From Lingula anatina (lineage: Eukaryota > Brachiopoda > Lingulata > Lingulida > Lingulidae): a stretch of 50,208 bases of DNA. Under the pieces are notes generated by a model, which had not been told where the DNA came from, did no database searches, and saw only the letters and a program-made list of their open reading frames with translations. The stretch is from assembly GCF_001039355.2 (NCBI RefSeq), contig NW_019775539.1:22301-72508 (forward strand). Direction: 5' to 3'. The translations under genes were made by a program, and so were the position numbers. Shown one piece after another: positions 34,395 to 47,560 of this stretch; positions within the stretch are counted from its first letter, which is position 1, and each line of letters opens with the position of its first letter.

Positions 34395-36628
34395 TAGCTC
34401 TTGGCCAGATCAATACTGCTTATATGCACTTGTGGTGGGACTTCTTATATGTCTGCATGTACCTCTCAGCTGTCGCCCGCTGAATATAAAAATATAGGTC
34501 AGGAGCTTTATCCTCTCGATTATGCAAGCAAGGGGGGGGGGGGGTAGGTTTCAACTCACAAGACGGAAGTACGTTGAGGTTATTGATAATCCTGACATTT
34601 TGTCTCTTAACACACAGTACACTTCGATACACAACAAAACAGGGGCATGTGTAGGCTCATATTATTTTCAGTGCACCGTGTGTATAAGAGACAATGTCAT
34701 GATCGGGTTTATCAACAAACTCGATGTTCTTTCTCTTTCGTCTTGGGAGCTCAACCCTCTTGAGCACGCTAGGTTGACAACTTGATTGGTCAATCGATCT
34801 GATTAATGAACCTAAAAACCTCAGATAGCCAAATAACNNNNNNNNNNNNNNNNNNNNNNNNNNNNNNNNNNNNNNNNNNNNNNNNNNNNNNNNNNNNNNN
34901 NNNNNNNNNNNNNNNNNNNNNNNNNNNNNNNNNNNNNNNNNNNNNNNNNNNNNNNNNNNNNNNNNNNNNNNNNNNNNNNNNNNNNNNNNNNNNNNNNNNN
35001 NNNNNNNNNNNNNNNNNNNNNNNNNNNNNNNNNNNNNNNNNNNNNNNNNNNNNNNNNNNNNNNNNNNNNNNNNNNNNNNNNNNNNNNNNNNNNNNNNNNN
35101 NNNNNNNNNNNNNNNNNNNNNNNNNNNNNNNNNNNNNNNNNNNNNNNNNNNNNNNNNNNNNNNNNNNNNNAGTCTACCATTACGCAGATAGCCCGATTAC
35201 AATTAGTATTAAACTCATTTTATAAAATCGCCATGCTTCCCCATATAGACCATAAACATTTTGATCGTTTTTTATTTCCGTTATAGTAGATAAGTTTGAT
35301 CTTCTGAATAAGTCGTTTTCTATGGTCTTTAGGATCATTCACCTAGTACCAGGTGATAAATTAACAGTTCCTCCTGAATTTGATGTCTGTAAATATTGTT
35401 TTGATTTTCGTGCATGAACTTTTATGCAACAAGTGCTCACGTGAATTAGCGAGAGGCGACGTTGATGGTGTTCGCACATCTTATCATGACGATAGATTAA
35501 CTAAAATCTCACCACCGTGTTATACAAAATAGCCGTTTTTATTTTTTGTGCCAGAACATGTCAGAAGCCCAAAGCACTCTCGTTTGCAGAACAAAAAACT
35601 CTGTGCGAAATAAAGTCGTCCAATTATGAACAATCGACATGAAATGACTGAAAAGTGCAGCGCTCCAAGTTCCTGTATAGGTATCACCAAAGTAGTCACA
35701 CTAAAATCGACCGAATCGGGCTTAAGTAAGCTCAGCGCCATGGGCACACTTGGGACGAAAAAAAAAATGGGATATGTAGTTCGCACATCGGTTCATGTTT
35801 TTTTAGTGTAATGTGTGTAAAAGAAACAGAAATGTCAGGGATATAAATGAACTCCACGTACTTTCGTCTTTTGAGTTCGACCTCTTGAATATCGGTCGCC
35901 AGATTCGATTTTCACCTTGTTAGTCACAACGGCCTGTATAATACATTACATTTTAAATAAATAAATAACCCAGGTTACAACAGTCGTGGGTCTGATCAAA
36001 TTTTCTTTATTTTGCAATGATACAAAGTTGCTCCTTTAAAATACTTTTCATAAACCTGTACGTCACGTCTCGACGAAGAAGAGGACCACTTGCATTACTT
36101 TTTATAGGTTGTCCTGCTATTGAACTTTCTTAGGTTGTAGGTCATATCCTTGGTCATACACGTATTGTAATTTCCATGCTTGATCCGGGCACAGAGATGC
36201 AGCAATAGCAACCCCATCAACAATTTAACAATGGAAAGAAGCTTATATATATTTAAGGACGTGAGATGACCAGGAGAGAAGCTAAGCTGCCTAAGCACAT
36301 TAAAAATTTTAATTCATATAATTCTGCGATATTGTGATGTTATAATTTCCAACAAAGCTGTTCTATCCAATGTTCCCATTTCCTTTGTTATAATATAACA
36401 AGAAAATACTGCTCAAGATACTTGTACAGCATAAAAAATCAGCCAGCATTTGCTTGACTTTATCATTTCTGTTTAACCAAAAATACAGCCAACTTCAAAT
36501 TAAATAATAAGAAAGAAAGGAAAACATTTAACTCATAATATCAAGTTCATGTACATAAACTACTATTAAGAAATGATATATATGTCATTAAACCGCTGTC
36601 TTTAATCATTATTGTTCCATGAAAATCT
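34395..36628. other. Intergenic region with assembly gap
   Basis: Amine oxidase 5' flank at the left and GRPEL1 3' UTR at the right. It contains a G homopolymer near 34532-34544 and a run of N. Two AT-rich segments on either side of the gap (about 34680-34780 and 35810-35900) share words such as ACTTTCGTCTT/TCTTTCGTCTT, followed by a GAGTTCGACC/GAGCTCAACC-like stretch, so a diverged repeat probably surrounds the gap. No gene was recognised. Confidence 0.45.
34838..35170. other. Assembly gap (333 N)
   Basis: Run of undetermined bases. Nothing can be said about its contents; any open frame through it is an artefact. Confidence 0.99.
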
Positions 36629-38531
36629 TTATTCCTTCACCACACCTACAAGAGCAGGTCTTATAGTGCGATCATGTAACTTGTAACCAATTTTCATAAT
36701 AGCTCCTATTGTTCCTGGCTCCATGTTAGGCACTGGAATCTGAAACTGTGCATCATGCAAAAAAGGATCAAACTTGTCTCCTTCCTTTGGAGCTATCTGT
36801 TCCAATCCATGACGGCGGAACACAGTCAACATTTCTTTTTCTGTCAGAATAACTCCTTCATACAAGTTTTTCAGGTGTGGATTCTCGTTATGGATTTCAT
36901 CTTTAGGAACAACTTCTCCGGCTTTATTCAATACATCTGCTACATCCAGCAGATCTTTACAAAAGCCCTGTATGCTGTATATCTTCGCATCATTTATCTG
37001 TTTCTGCATCCTGTTCCGTACATTTTCAGTTTCTGCGAGAGCCCTTTTATACTTATCCTGAAGTACAATAACAAGGACTATAACATTTTTGAAAATAAAC
37101 AATGCCAATCAATTTTAAAGCAAGTTACTTTTATGCAGGATGTGAAAATTACAGTAAACAAGAGTAATGAAACATACTATACATAAAAAGGAAACAGATT
37201 TGGTAATGTAAATTAGATAGTTATTTGTGCATCATGCAGATTACCTCCAATTCTTTGAAGTCTTTCTCTAATTTTGCATTTGCTTCTAGCAATGCACTGT
37301 GTTCTTGTGGGTTGGACTCGGTTGTTTCAGCTACCTCCGGAGGTTTAGATTCAGAGTCTGTTGCTGTCGTTGACATAAATCTTGGATACAGTCTGAAAAA
37401 GTCATAAATTATATATAAAACTGACAATACCAAGCGGTGGCACATCAGCAATCTACATGCAAAGTTAATATGCTTTGGAAATTTATTTTCAGTTTCTTGA
37501 CTTGGCAAACTTTACAATAAAGGAGCACAGGTGGCGCTAGTTGTTTGTTTGCCCAAGCTGCCATAAAAAAGTCCCCAGAATATAAGATTTTTATATTGCA
37601 TGCTGCTTCAAATCTACTTTGAGAACTGAACCAGTGTTAAAGAATGGCTAAAAACAGCTAGTACTACCACATGGACCCTGTTTTGACAATCTAGGAAAGA
37701 TTGGAAGTGTAAAAATGTAAAGGCAAACTTTTAAATTGAATTTTTCTAAAAGCTGTTAAAAGGCCGCATGGCAAAACATGCCATGCATTAGAACAAGGAC
37801 TTTTCCCCTTTTTTCTAGGATATCCGATCCTGGGGACATCTAAATTTAAAAAAAAAAAAAAAAACCAAAAAATTGAACGGTTTATTCATACACAGATATG
37901 TAGCTATCTGTGTGAAAATTTTCCAGACTCTTGTTTAATTAGAAAGAAATCATGTGGTGACCCTTATTCTATCACAGATTAGATAAATAATAACATACTT
38001 AAAGTACTTTTCATATTCAATGATTCCCTAAACCTGAATCCCATAACCAATGTTCTAATACAAAAGCTTCACTTCAGTTACGTATAAAAATCTAAGCAAT
38101 TATTCAGATACTACAAGAAGTCTTTGATATTGCATCAGGATTTTTAATTTCAAAAGTGAAGAAAGTAATTCTACTCTCGCTGACTTTCCCTTAATCCCTC
38201 GACTCTAATCCTTCAATAGATCCCTAGTCCTCATCCCAACCAACACATAGTACTACTAAATTAAAACACAAGAGAAAGACAACTTAAATCGAAAACTTAC
38301 ATAAACACTGAATATTGCGAGTGGCACACGTGTGTTACGGTATAAACCACCACAAAAAAGAAGTAACTTTCATCCGTTTAATTTAATGATCAACCAAAGG
38401 CTACTTGTCAATAGGTGTAAATGCAGTTTGCACAAACATTACCTGTTTTTAGATGAAAACATGCCATTAGAAGTTCTAAGGGAAGAAAAAATTCGCCGCG
38501 AAATAGATGAACACATGCCCGTCGCTGCCAT
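36629..38531 (-). CDS. GRPEL1: Mitochondrial GrpE nucleotide exchange factor
   Basis: The matrix nucleotide exchange factor for mitochondrial Hsp70, needed for protein import and folding. Three exons on minus: 38531-38443, 37392-37245 and 37057-36629, phase-consistent, giving 221 residues. The N-terminus, MAATGMCSSISRRIFSSLRT, is rich in Ser, Arg and hydrophobic residues and lacks acids, as in matrix-targeting leaders. A long charged helix follows (LLEANAKLEKDFKELE then DKYKRALAETENVRNRMQKQ), then GFCKDLLDVADVLNKA. The beta-domain signature is the stretch GTIGAIMKIGYKLHDRTIRP A. Length fits GRPEL proteins. It starts 154 bp from the divergent peroxidase gene. GRPEL1 is preferred over GRPEL2 by overall form, not proven. 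Confidence 0.93.
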
Positions 38532-38685
38532 TTTCTATTCATTCACGTCTACATAACAGTCTAAACGATAATATTCGAGATTTGACAAGAATCAGTCACA
38601 TGACAAGTCATGTGATATTATTACATATCACGATAACCAGAGACCTGGGGAAACGCGGTCGCATAGATTGAGACGGATTTTTGAC
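38532..38685. promoter_or_regulatory. Head-to-head promoter between GRPEL1 and the peroxidase, with inverted M-box/E-box pair
   Basis: Only 154 bp separate the two initiation codons, so both 5' UTRs and promoters lie here. At its centre TCACATGAC (38596-38604) and GTCATGTGA (38607-38615) form a perfect 9-bp inverted repeat with a 2-bp spacer. Each half contains a CATGTG/CACATG E-box in the TCATGTGA context bound by MiT/TFE and USF-type bHLH-zip factors. A role in co-regulating two mitochondrial proteins is inference. Confidence 0.6.
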
Positions 38686-41600
38686 ATGGCTGTCGTACGA
38701 AGCACGCAATTCCTAAGGAAACTTGGCAGTGCCAGACCAACAGGTTGGTATTTTCAAATTTAAAACATTCATAACAAACTGAAAAAATGATATAGTATTG
38801 CTGTAATTATTGGCAGTGAGTAGCGGCAACTGAAACTGAAAGCATGCGTGGAGAGAAAGATGGGGTGTCACTTTGCCTGGGGTTGCGGTGGTATGACAGT
38901 GCATAAAAACCCAGTATGGTATCAAATATGCACTTCGTAATGAGCATAGTTCAGTACCATTTGAACTATATTCACTCTTGTAAGCGATAAAGAATAAATA
39001 GAGAAGTGTGTATAATTGCCTTTGGCAGCCAAATGGGTATACCTTTACACATGCATTCTTATTGGGTTGTTTTGTTGTGTAAGGTCAAATGGTGAAATGA
39101 GGTCAAAACTACTACTATTAACCCGTTGTAGTGACGTCATATTTGTTGTGTAACTCTTGACCCGCTGTCATGTTGCAGGGAAAGAAAGTCGAAAAACAGT
39201 AGCTTTAATATAGATGAATGTAACCAAGTAAAAAATACAATAAACTTCATATCATGATTGTGTAAACCAAAGGGTAAAGAATGTACTTCACTTTTTGTTT
39301 GTTGGGAAATAACATGTAATTGTACATTCCAGGACTGTTTAGTGTGTAATCATAAGTTTGACCTTTCATAGAAGCAACATTTTTTTTATAAAGGAAATAT
39401 TTAAGGAGAAACTTGAGATGATCATCAGGATCAATCCTTATGTACTCAGAGAAGAGTATTCAGGACATGTCCTTATGACATGAAATATTGCTGTCAGATG
39501 TGACTTATCCCAATATCGTGAAGTTGTCAGAAACTATTTTGGCATTCTTGTCCTTCATGCTTTGTTTATTAGGAAGTAACATATGATTGTTGTTTGAGAG
39601 ACTTGAATATTTTACCATGAATTCAACCATTCATAGAAGCAACATTGCTTCCTTGTTAGTATTTGATTAGTTCAACCATTCATAGAAGCAAAGCATTTTT
39701 CACACTTGTTACTTTTCTATAAACAGTCATGGACAAAATCCAATAACACAGTTGTTGAATTGATCTTCATTTCTGCATTCATTTGCTTTAATAAAAGGAG
39801 CAGTGCACATTTTGTATGAATAAAATCAATCATCAAATGCAAAACATCGTTGACACAATATTGCACAATTCAGTGACAGCTAGATTATCAGGGCCATTTC
39901 CTTTCAGTTGTTAACACTGCTGAGATTCAGAGAAAAATATTTATGTTTTAAATGATGCAGTAGCAACATGTAAATCGATTGCATAAGCATATGAAGTCAA
40001 ATTAAGTGACCATAATTTAAGAAACCTGCTAAGTATGTTTTTATATCTAAGTCTAGTTACTTTTATATATAAATCCAGGTATTGTAATAAGATACTGAAG
40101 GGGTAGGTGACAGGGGGTACGCCTTATATTTTAAAGGTTTATTGTTCCGATCGGTCTGATATTCTGAAGATTTAAAGAAGCCAAGTTAAAAAATCTCTCC
40201 TGTTCTGAGGGTTCGATATTCCAAATGGAGTCTGTCATATTTAGGTGGTGGATAAGCAGTTCTGAATGCACTCTAATATAATGAAGTTCAGTCTTTATGT
40301 AAGGACAAGTTGAAAGAAAGTTGAACTGTCAAAAGAGGGTGGAGTTTCTTGATTGATTGGCATGATATAACGTGTCTGTGTCATGCTTGGAAACATTTAA
40401 ACTGCATTGGTTATATATATAATCAGAGTTTTGTAAGGGTGAAAGACAATATATAATCAGAGTTTTGTCAGGGTGAGAGACAGCACTGAATATGTTCACA
40501 TAAATGAGATTCAAGGATTTATCTTGGAAATGTTTGGATATACATTTACTATGTAGTGTTTTGAATGAGAAGACGAGTTTCAGTTGACATTAGACTATTA
40601 AAATCATTAAGTATGATTTTTTTAGGTATGCTTACATTTACTTTGTGTTTCTAAAAATGAACTTGTGATTGGAAGAATTTCCTATTACAACCTGGACCTT
40701 TCTGTCTGATTTCTGTTTAGAGCTGATTGCTGGCTCTATTTTGGACTCCGGCAATTTCTCAGATTCTCCACAGGTGTTTGGTAGTCCTTTTCCCCTTGGT
40801 TTTAGCATTAGCATGCAAGAAATAGTGATGTTCATGAACAAGTACTAGTAAATAAAGGCTTTTATGTTATTGTCTGTGATCTTTGTATTTTTTGTGATGC
40901 CCCAAAATAAGTATTTTGTCATAAAAGTGGTTAATGTAGAATATTTATGCAACAGCTAGTTTGTTAGTCTAGTTTGAAGAGTAAATGCTGAAATTTCCAT
41001 TATGTTTCTATTTTTTACATTTATTGTGTGTTCACTGCCTCTGAAGAAGGTTCAAATTTAACAATTTAGCTTGTGCAAAAGCTGCTGCTCGTAATGCTGG
41101 TAGATGTTATTCCCAAATAATTTTCCTAAAATAATTAGAATGTCTGCTACACTGTACTATTTCTGTCCTAGTTTTCCAGTCCAGTAGAAGTTATGGCACT
41201 AGGACCTTCGTCACCAAGAGACCAGTGCTGCTAGGTGGAGCAGCAGTGGCTGTAGGGACTGCGGGAGCATATACAGCTTACAAACTGTATGGTGGTGATG
41301 TTCCCAAACATGCTCTCCTTCAGCCAGTGCATGCTGCAACCTTGCCGGAAAGTCAGCCATCTGTGAGTATGAGTATTTCAGTATATTTGACTTATTTGAA
41401 AATATGAAAGCTAAAGTACTTTTTGTTTTTCATTTTAATTTAATAATTTTAGTATTTTTGATATTTAGTCATAAGTGCTTGAGTGTGAATTACAACCAAC
41501 TTTGTTAACCAGGGTCCAGTCTCATGGACACTGGATAGCACTATCCAATGAATAACACTAGCCTTACGATCAAATTGTCCTTTGGACAGTTATCCTTAGG

Positions 41601-44600
41601 ATAGCAGTCATTTTAACCACTGCATAACAATATCAGAGATAATGTATAAGCAAGCAAACATACAAACAAGCTTATAAACCAAGAATTTCAGAAAATATAA
41701 AAAATAAAAATAAAATGGAAAATCCTGATGTAAAACGAAAATAAATGTTATACTAATAATATTAATAATAATGTTATAGTACAACATAATGTTTTCAAAG
41801 TTCAATTGTCTTTATTTTACAGGTCTTTTCTCAGACCAAGCAGCATGCTTTGTACCTTTGGATCCACTTGAAACCAGAGGCAGATTCCAAGGCGTGTGCT
41901 AAAGTGGTGGCCAACCTGCAGAAACATGTTGATGCTGTGGACCCCCCTGCTGACAGAACTGAGGATTCTGAGATATGGGCTGGTGTTGGCTTTGGCCCCA
42001 ATTGTTACAGCCAGGTATAGACATTAACCAAGACCCACTTCAAACAGCACAGAGCACATACTGGCCCAGAAAATATTTCATGCCAGATCTGCTTTTGATA
42101 TTATTGCCTCCCACCCCCCCCCCCACCCCTCCCAACAAAACACTTCCTTCCATTATAGTTTTTCCCATGTAAAATTGCTCATTTGGTTTATATGTTTATT
42201 GTTACATTTACTGATAACATATGGTTTGTAAATACTTAATGTGCATCATTTATCCATTTTCTGACCTGTCAACTTATGATATATAAAAAAATTTGAATCT
42301 TCTCTAACTGACCTACATGCTAGTATTTGTTTATCGTAATTTTGGTAAATATATACCGTATATATATTTTGTTTAACTTACTTGAAAAAAAAATGTTTCT
42401 GCCTTTCAGCTTGGTAGAAAAACCAAACAGGACTATGCATACCGACACCGCCAGGGTCCATTGGGAGAGATGCCCAGTACAGGTACAGCAATGTACATGT
42501 ACCAGTATATATGCAAAATAACAATGCATATTGTAGAACAAGTACATCAATTTCATGCGTCATTTAAAGCATTCGGAGCCAGGATTTTCCTGCCATAAAC
42601 TCATATTAAACAAATTTACCCAGGTTAAATGGCATTTCCCGCCAACTTTTATTTACCAACCTTAATTCTTACTTTTTTGACAATTGCCATAACTCTAACA
42701 ATTCTTGATAAAGCACAAGATTTGTCAAGATTGCTTAATATGATTATTATTTACAATATTGTATTTTAAAAGTTTCAATTGTCCTCGGATAAGTTCAGCA
42801 AGAAGTGATCCATGCAATGAGAATGTGTTCAAAACCCCGTCTTGGATTGCTTTAATTAACATTATAAAATTGATGCTTTAGGTATAGGGTCAAAATGTAA
42901 CATAGTTTTTAATGATAGTATATTTTCATTCACTGGTATTCGAGGCATATGTACATTATATAATAGATATAACATGCTGGCATAGAAATGTTCAAAATAC
43001 ATTTGACTGTATAAGGTACTGTATATTGTTGGTGTAGTATATGATCAGTTTGGGTATATTTTTTGAGGGTTCCCTGTTTTCTGCTTTAGGTGGGGATATT
43101 TTTGTCCATGCTAAATGCGATGAACAGAGCAAGTTGTTTGAGCTGTGTCAGCAGATCTTGAAGAGTCTCCCCAAGGACAGTGTCAAGGAGTATGAGGATG
43201 TGTACAGCTTCGTCTTCAGATATGGCAGGGATCTGTCAGGATTCATTGATGGTGAGTGACAGCAATGCCTTTGAAGCGATGTCATGCAGATTATTTGGGC
43301 AATTAAAAAACTGGTTCTGAGTGTTTTTGTAGGTTCATGATGTGCCAGTTGCATGTACATTGGTTTTGTTATTTTTCTTGTGTTCAAGATCCTTTTTGTA
43401 TTCTTTCAATAATTCTCAAGTACACCAGTATGTTTATGTTAAAAGCCAAAGGAATGAAATCGATTATGAAGAAAAAAGGTTCCATTCTGATGTTGAAGAA
43501 GTGTTTAATTGCGTTTTCTATTATGTGACAGGTACTGAGAACCCAGCAGATGATGAATCTCGCCAAGAAGTGGCCGTGGAGAAAGAGACTGGTGGGAGTT
43601 ATGTGGTATGTGTATTGATTAATGTACTTGTTCTATATTGTCTACATTGTTGCTGATGATGTGCAATTTTACATGGATCATTACTACAATTTTACCAAAA
43701 TTAAAAGTATCTTGTTACTTATTAAATTTTTCATTTAGGAAGTTATTTGTATCCACAGACAACCTGCTTGTCATAAAGCAGGGGTACATGCATTTCTGTT
43801 TATTTGGGTTCATATTTGTCATTTGTGTTTGTACCCTTACCCATACCTGAGTACAAGTATATTTAGGCGCATTTTTGGACCTAAATATCATAAATGCAAT
43901 GGTGATGTTTTGAATTCCAAAACGACATCCTGTAAAGCAAAATATAGCACACTGCTGTGAAGAAAGGGACTGCAAATTAAGCCTTCAATTATTGCTATCA
44001 GGCATGGAAAATAAATGCAAGTAAATTAAAAATTCACATTTTTTAAAACAGATTACACAGAAGTGGATTCATCGAATGAATGTCATTAACAGCACAAAAG
44101 GTAAAAAAAATACACTAATTACATGCTAGTGCATGTATATCAGCAATCCATTAAAATTGATATGATATGGAAAATAATGTTGAACTAATTGACACAATTA
44201 GGAAAGTTAATAGTGCTTAAACCAAATCCAGAGTGACAAATCTTAGCTACAGACCACTTGCAAAAGATGGCAAAATTTAAAACTGAATTAGTGCAGTGTT
44301 CAGTGTTCATTGTATAAAATATTTCTACTTTTTCTAACCTCTTAAGTCATTACTAAGTGTTAAAGTGTTTGTTTTAGACTCTGTCATGGAAGGTTGGGTT
44401 GGCAGAAGTAGGGAAGACAGCACCGAGTTGAAGAAAAAACCCATCTCTTCTCATGTTGCCCGAATGACTGGAGGTGAGTGAGAGTGATTTATTACTGATT
44501 GAGATGTTTTGGTCATTATATCATTAGGAAAATTGTTGTTAAATTCAAACACCAATGCTCATTAAAAAAACTATGCCACAAGTAACAGTTGGTGCCCGAG

Positions 44601-45099
44601 TAAGAAAACCATACATACATTGTTGAAAGCCAATGTACATGTACAGCTGTTTTGCTGAATGTGTGCTTTGGAGTACAGTATTTAATGTATGTGTGCATGA
44701 ACTACTGGTTATTCAAGGACTATGCAACACTCCTCATACTAGTACAGTGTATATATGTTGATGTTAAATTTAATCCAGAAGCACTTGACATTTTTTATAT
44801 CGAAAATACTGGTTTTGGCGTAAATGACTTCATTATTCATCCATCCAGGAAATGCCTTTGCACAGCCAAAGAAGTTTGAGATTGTTCGTCAGTCCATGCC
44901 CTATGGCAGTCTGAGTGACAAATGTGGTCTGTTCTTCATTGGCTATGCTGCTCATCCTCAAAACTTTGAGTTCATGCTGGATCGCATGGTTGGCGCTGGC
45001 GGAGACCCTCACTCAGATGATGTGATGAGGCTTTCAGATTGTGTTAAGGGAACCTACTGGTATTTCCCTGGAGCCGAAGAGTTGAAAAAATTGCGTTAA
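38686..45099 (+). CDS. Dye-decolorizing (DyP-type) heme peroxidase, YfeX-like, with mitochondrial-type leader
   Basis: A heme peroxidase of the DyP superfamily. Nine phase-consistent exons: 38686-38743, 41172-41362, 41823-42014, 42410-42482, 43090-43251, 43532-43605, 44052-44100, 44378-44473 and 44849-45099, giving 381 residues. The N-terminus, MAVVRSTQFLRKLGSARPT, is basic and free of acids. Next comes a hydrophobic stretch (VLLGGAAVAVGTAGAYTAYK), then a linker. The core shows GRDLSGFIDGTENPADDESR, the GxxDG motif with the distal Asp, which is split by an intron. SSHVARMTG carries the probable proximal heme His. FEIVRQSMPYG carries the distal Arg, and KGTYWYFPG lies near the end. These match bacterial YfeX (DyP class B/P) closely. 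The leader suggests mitochondrial import or inner-membrane anchoring. The substrate is unknown; YfeX-type enzymes oxidise porphyrinogens and dyes with H2O2. The 2.4-kb first intron is the largest. Confidence 0.92.
39290..39720. repeat. Degenerate tandem repeats in peroxidase intron 1
   Basis: A word of the form TTCATAGAAGCAA recurs near 39366, 39629 and 39675. In the first two cases it follows related sequence (TTGGGAAATAACATGTAATTG and TTAGGAAGTAACATATGATTG types), so a roughly 260-bp unit has been duplicated and then diverged. Confidence 0.5.
40419..40485. repeat. 34-bp tandem duplication in peroxidase intron 1
   Basis: Two adjacent copies of a unit starting ATAATCAGAGTTTTGT, offset by 34 bp, with a few substitutions (TAAGGGTGAAAGACA versus CAGGGTGAGAGACA). 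Confidence 0.75.
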
Positions 45100-46410
45100 A
45101 GATGAGTCAGATCAGAAAAAGATTTACAGGGTGAAAATATCCTAAGTATTGAGTGATTAGCTATTTCACTAGATTAAATAACAAAAATTATTATTTACAA
45201 AATGTAGGACTGACATTTTGTTTATGATATACATGTACCACACGACTTATTTTATGTGCAAAATACAGGATGTGTAATGCTACATTTCTTAAGATCCAAC
45301 TCCTGATAATGTTTTCATAGATGTTTAGTTTTGTGGAAGAGGCAATTAATTATTAATGGAAAAAATGAAAACAAGTTTGGAATGTTTTATATATCAGATA
45401 TTATGCAGCTTAATGAATTATTGTTGTTATTGCTTGCGCAAAGAATATCGTTGCAACTTAAGACGGACGCCGTGATACATGTACATCGTGACAGACAAAT
45501 TTAGCGACTAACATTTTATATATGAAATAGTATGTAACCAGTGTACCAGTATTGTTATTCTTACTCGCACAGAATATATTGATACAGTTCTAAAGATATA
45601 TGTCGTGATAATATTCTTCATTACATTTCAGTGTTGTGTAAGAGGCAGCTATTGATAAAACGAATGCTACAATCAAAACTTTTACGTCATTGTATATTTT
45701 AGCAATAATTTTACATGGTATTTTTGTGAAGTAATTTTGAGCCTGTCAATTTTCCAACTGCGTTGATAAATTACTAATATTTAGTAGATACATTGTAATG
45801 TGAACTTAACGAACAATTGCTATTGTTATAGTGGTATATATTTCATTTAATACTGGAAACTGCTGGAGGCAGAGGTGGGTGGGTCATCGTGCAAATCTGT
45901 CAATGTGTTTCAAACTTAACATCGAGTGATCGTGTCGGGGTGGTCTATCGGCTATACTGTTGTAAACCTCACGTAATAATGTAGAATTAGTTATGCCATG
46001 TGCTCAGCAAATTGCAAAGTGAAATTGAAATCTTTTCACTGTGCCTATAAAAGTATGGGTAGGCTACTAGTACAGGTAGCAAGTGCATGCGTCTGATATT
46101 GTTGGCCAAGGACATATATAAATGCTATGCAAATATTTTCACTTGATATTATATACATTCTGCTTTGTATTGCAATAGTTGAAAGAAAATAAAGGAGTTT
46201 ATTAGTATGATAATTATTATACATGGCCTTCGTGTTAATTCATACTTTGCAAGTACGTGTATGGCACAGATGCCTTGTGCATGTACCACTTGTTTTTAAG
46301 TAGGACAATCTGTGAATTCTGTTTTATTTTGCAATGATATTTTGAAGTGAACTGCATGGAAACAAAAAATGCAATTAAGGAAAGCGCTTTTCATTTCAAA
46401 AATCGCCTTT
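45100..46410. other. 3' flank of the peroxidase gene
   Basis: AT-rich sequence with no recognisable gene. An AATAAA at about 46188-46193 (within GAAAATAAAGG) could end a long 3' UTR, but closer cleavage sites are possible. Confidence 0.4.
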
Positions 46411-47289
46411 TTATGTACAGACACAGATGTGTCAGGTCATTTTTAGGGAAGTTACGCTGTTTTTTCACTTTTTTCAGCATATATGCAGCACCAATAACAC
46501 GATAAGTGGAAAACCATTTTACCTTTTGGCTTGAAACTTACAGGGTCATTTTTAGGGAAGTTTTGCTGTTTTCTTCCACTTTTTTCACCATTTTTATAAC
46601 ACTGATAACACAATAAGTGAAAATCCGTTTTACTTTTTGGCTTGAAACTTACAGAACTGATGAATATTTATAATACGCAGGTCAAGTTGAAAAATCAGCA
46701 TTATCTGGCCATTTTTATAAAAGTTATGCTGTTTTTTTCACTTTTTATGTACAGACACAGATGTGTCTGTACATATAGCCATCACCTGTGTCTGTCGTCA
46801 CGTCGCTGTCGTCACGTCGCTGTGGTCGCCAATGCCGGCGCCGTGCACTTTCCTTGTTAACACAATAAGTGGAGGGCAGTTTTACTTTTTGGCTTTATAT
46901 TTACAGAGCTGATGAATATTCATAAAACGCAGGTCAAGTTTGAAAATCAGTTATGCTGTTTTTTCATTTTTCAGCATATATGCAACCCTGTAAACACATA
47001 TTAAGGAAAACTGATAGGCCTGTTGTCATGAAACTCACAGGAGTAATCAATCTTACTAAAACGCAGGTCAAGTTCGAAAATCGGCATGATCGGGCCACTA
47101 TTTTAGTAGTTATGCTGTTTTTTCACTTTAGCATATATGCAACACTGTAAACACAATATAATAAAAACAGATAGACCACTTGACATTAAACTCACAGGAG
47201 TGGTCAATCTTACTAAAATGCAGGTTGAGTTTGAAAATGAGTATAATCGGGCCATTGTTTTAGAAGTCATGCTGTTTTTTCACATTTCC

Positions 47290-47560
47290 TCAAATTCAAT
47301 TCTTAGGCATGTTAACAGTCTTATTATTTAATTAATAAGACACATAACAGTGTTTGTTTGACATTTCCTGCATCTTTACAACATTGTTAGTTGATTATGT
47401 AGAAATGATGGTAAACTTGTTATCGTGTATTGTGTAATAAAGTGTCAAAAATGGAAAAAAACTCATATCAGTCAGATTCAATCATTTACTATGTTCAGAA
47501 TGGAGGAAATTGGACATTTGCCACAGTCCTATTGATATTTGTCCCATCTCATCAATTTTC
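47290..47560. repeat. Segment repeated again at about 48620-48870
   Basis: Both segments contain AATTCTTAGGCATGTTAACA, then ACAATATTGTTAG/ACATTGTTAG, a TGTTATC word, GTCAGATTCAATCATT, ACTATGTTCAGAAT and AATTGGACA in the same order, about 1.3 kb apart. This is a duplication of a longer block within the array. Confidence 0.65.

Noticed and set aside
34806-35225. Long open frames across the N run
   Set aside because: They consist of undetermined bases and are artefacts of the gap.
35520-35786. Minus-strand 88-codon open frame in the GRPEL1 downstream region
   Set aside because: Hydrophobic but without family motifs, and it lies in a diverged repeat near the gap; not supported as a gene.
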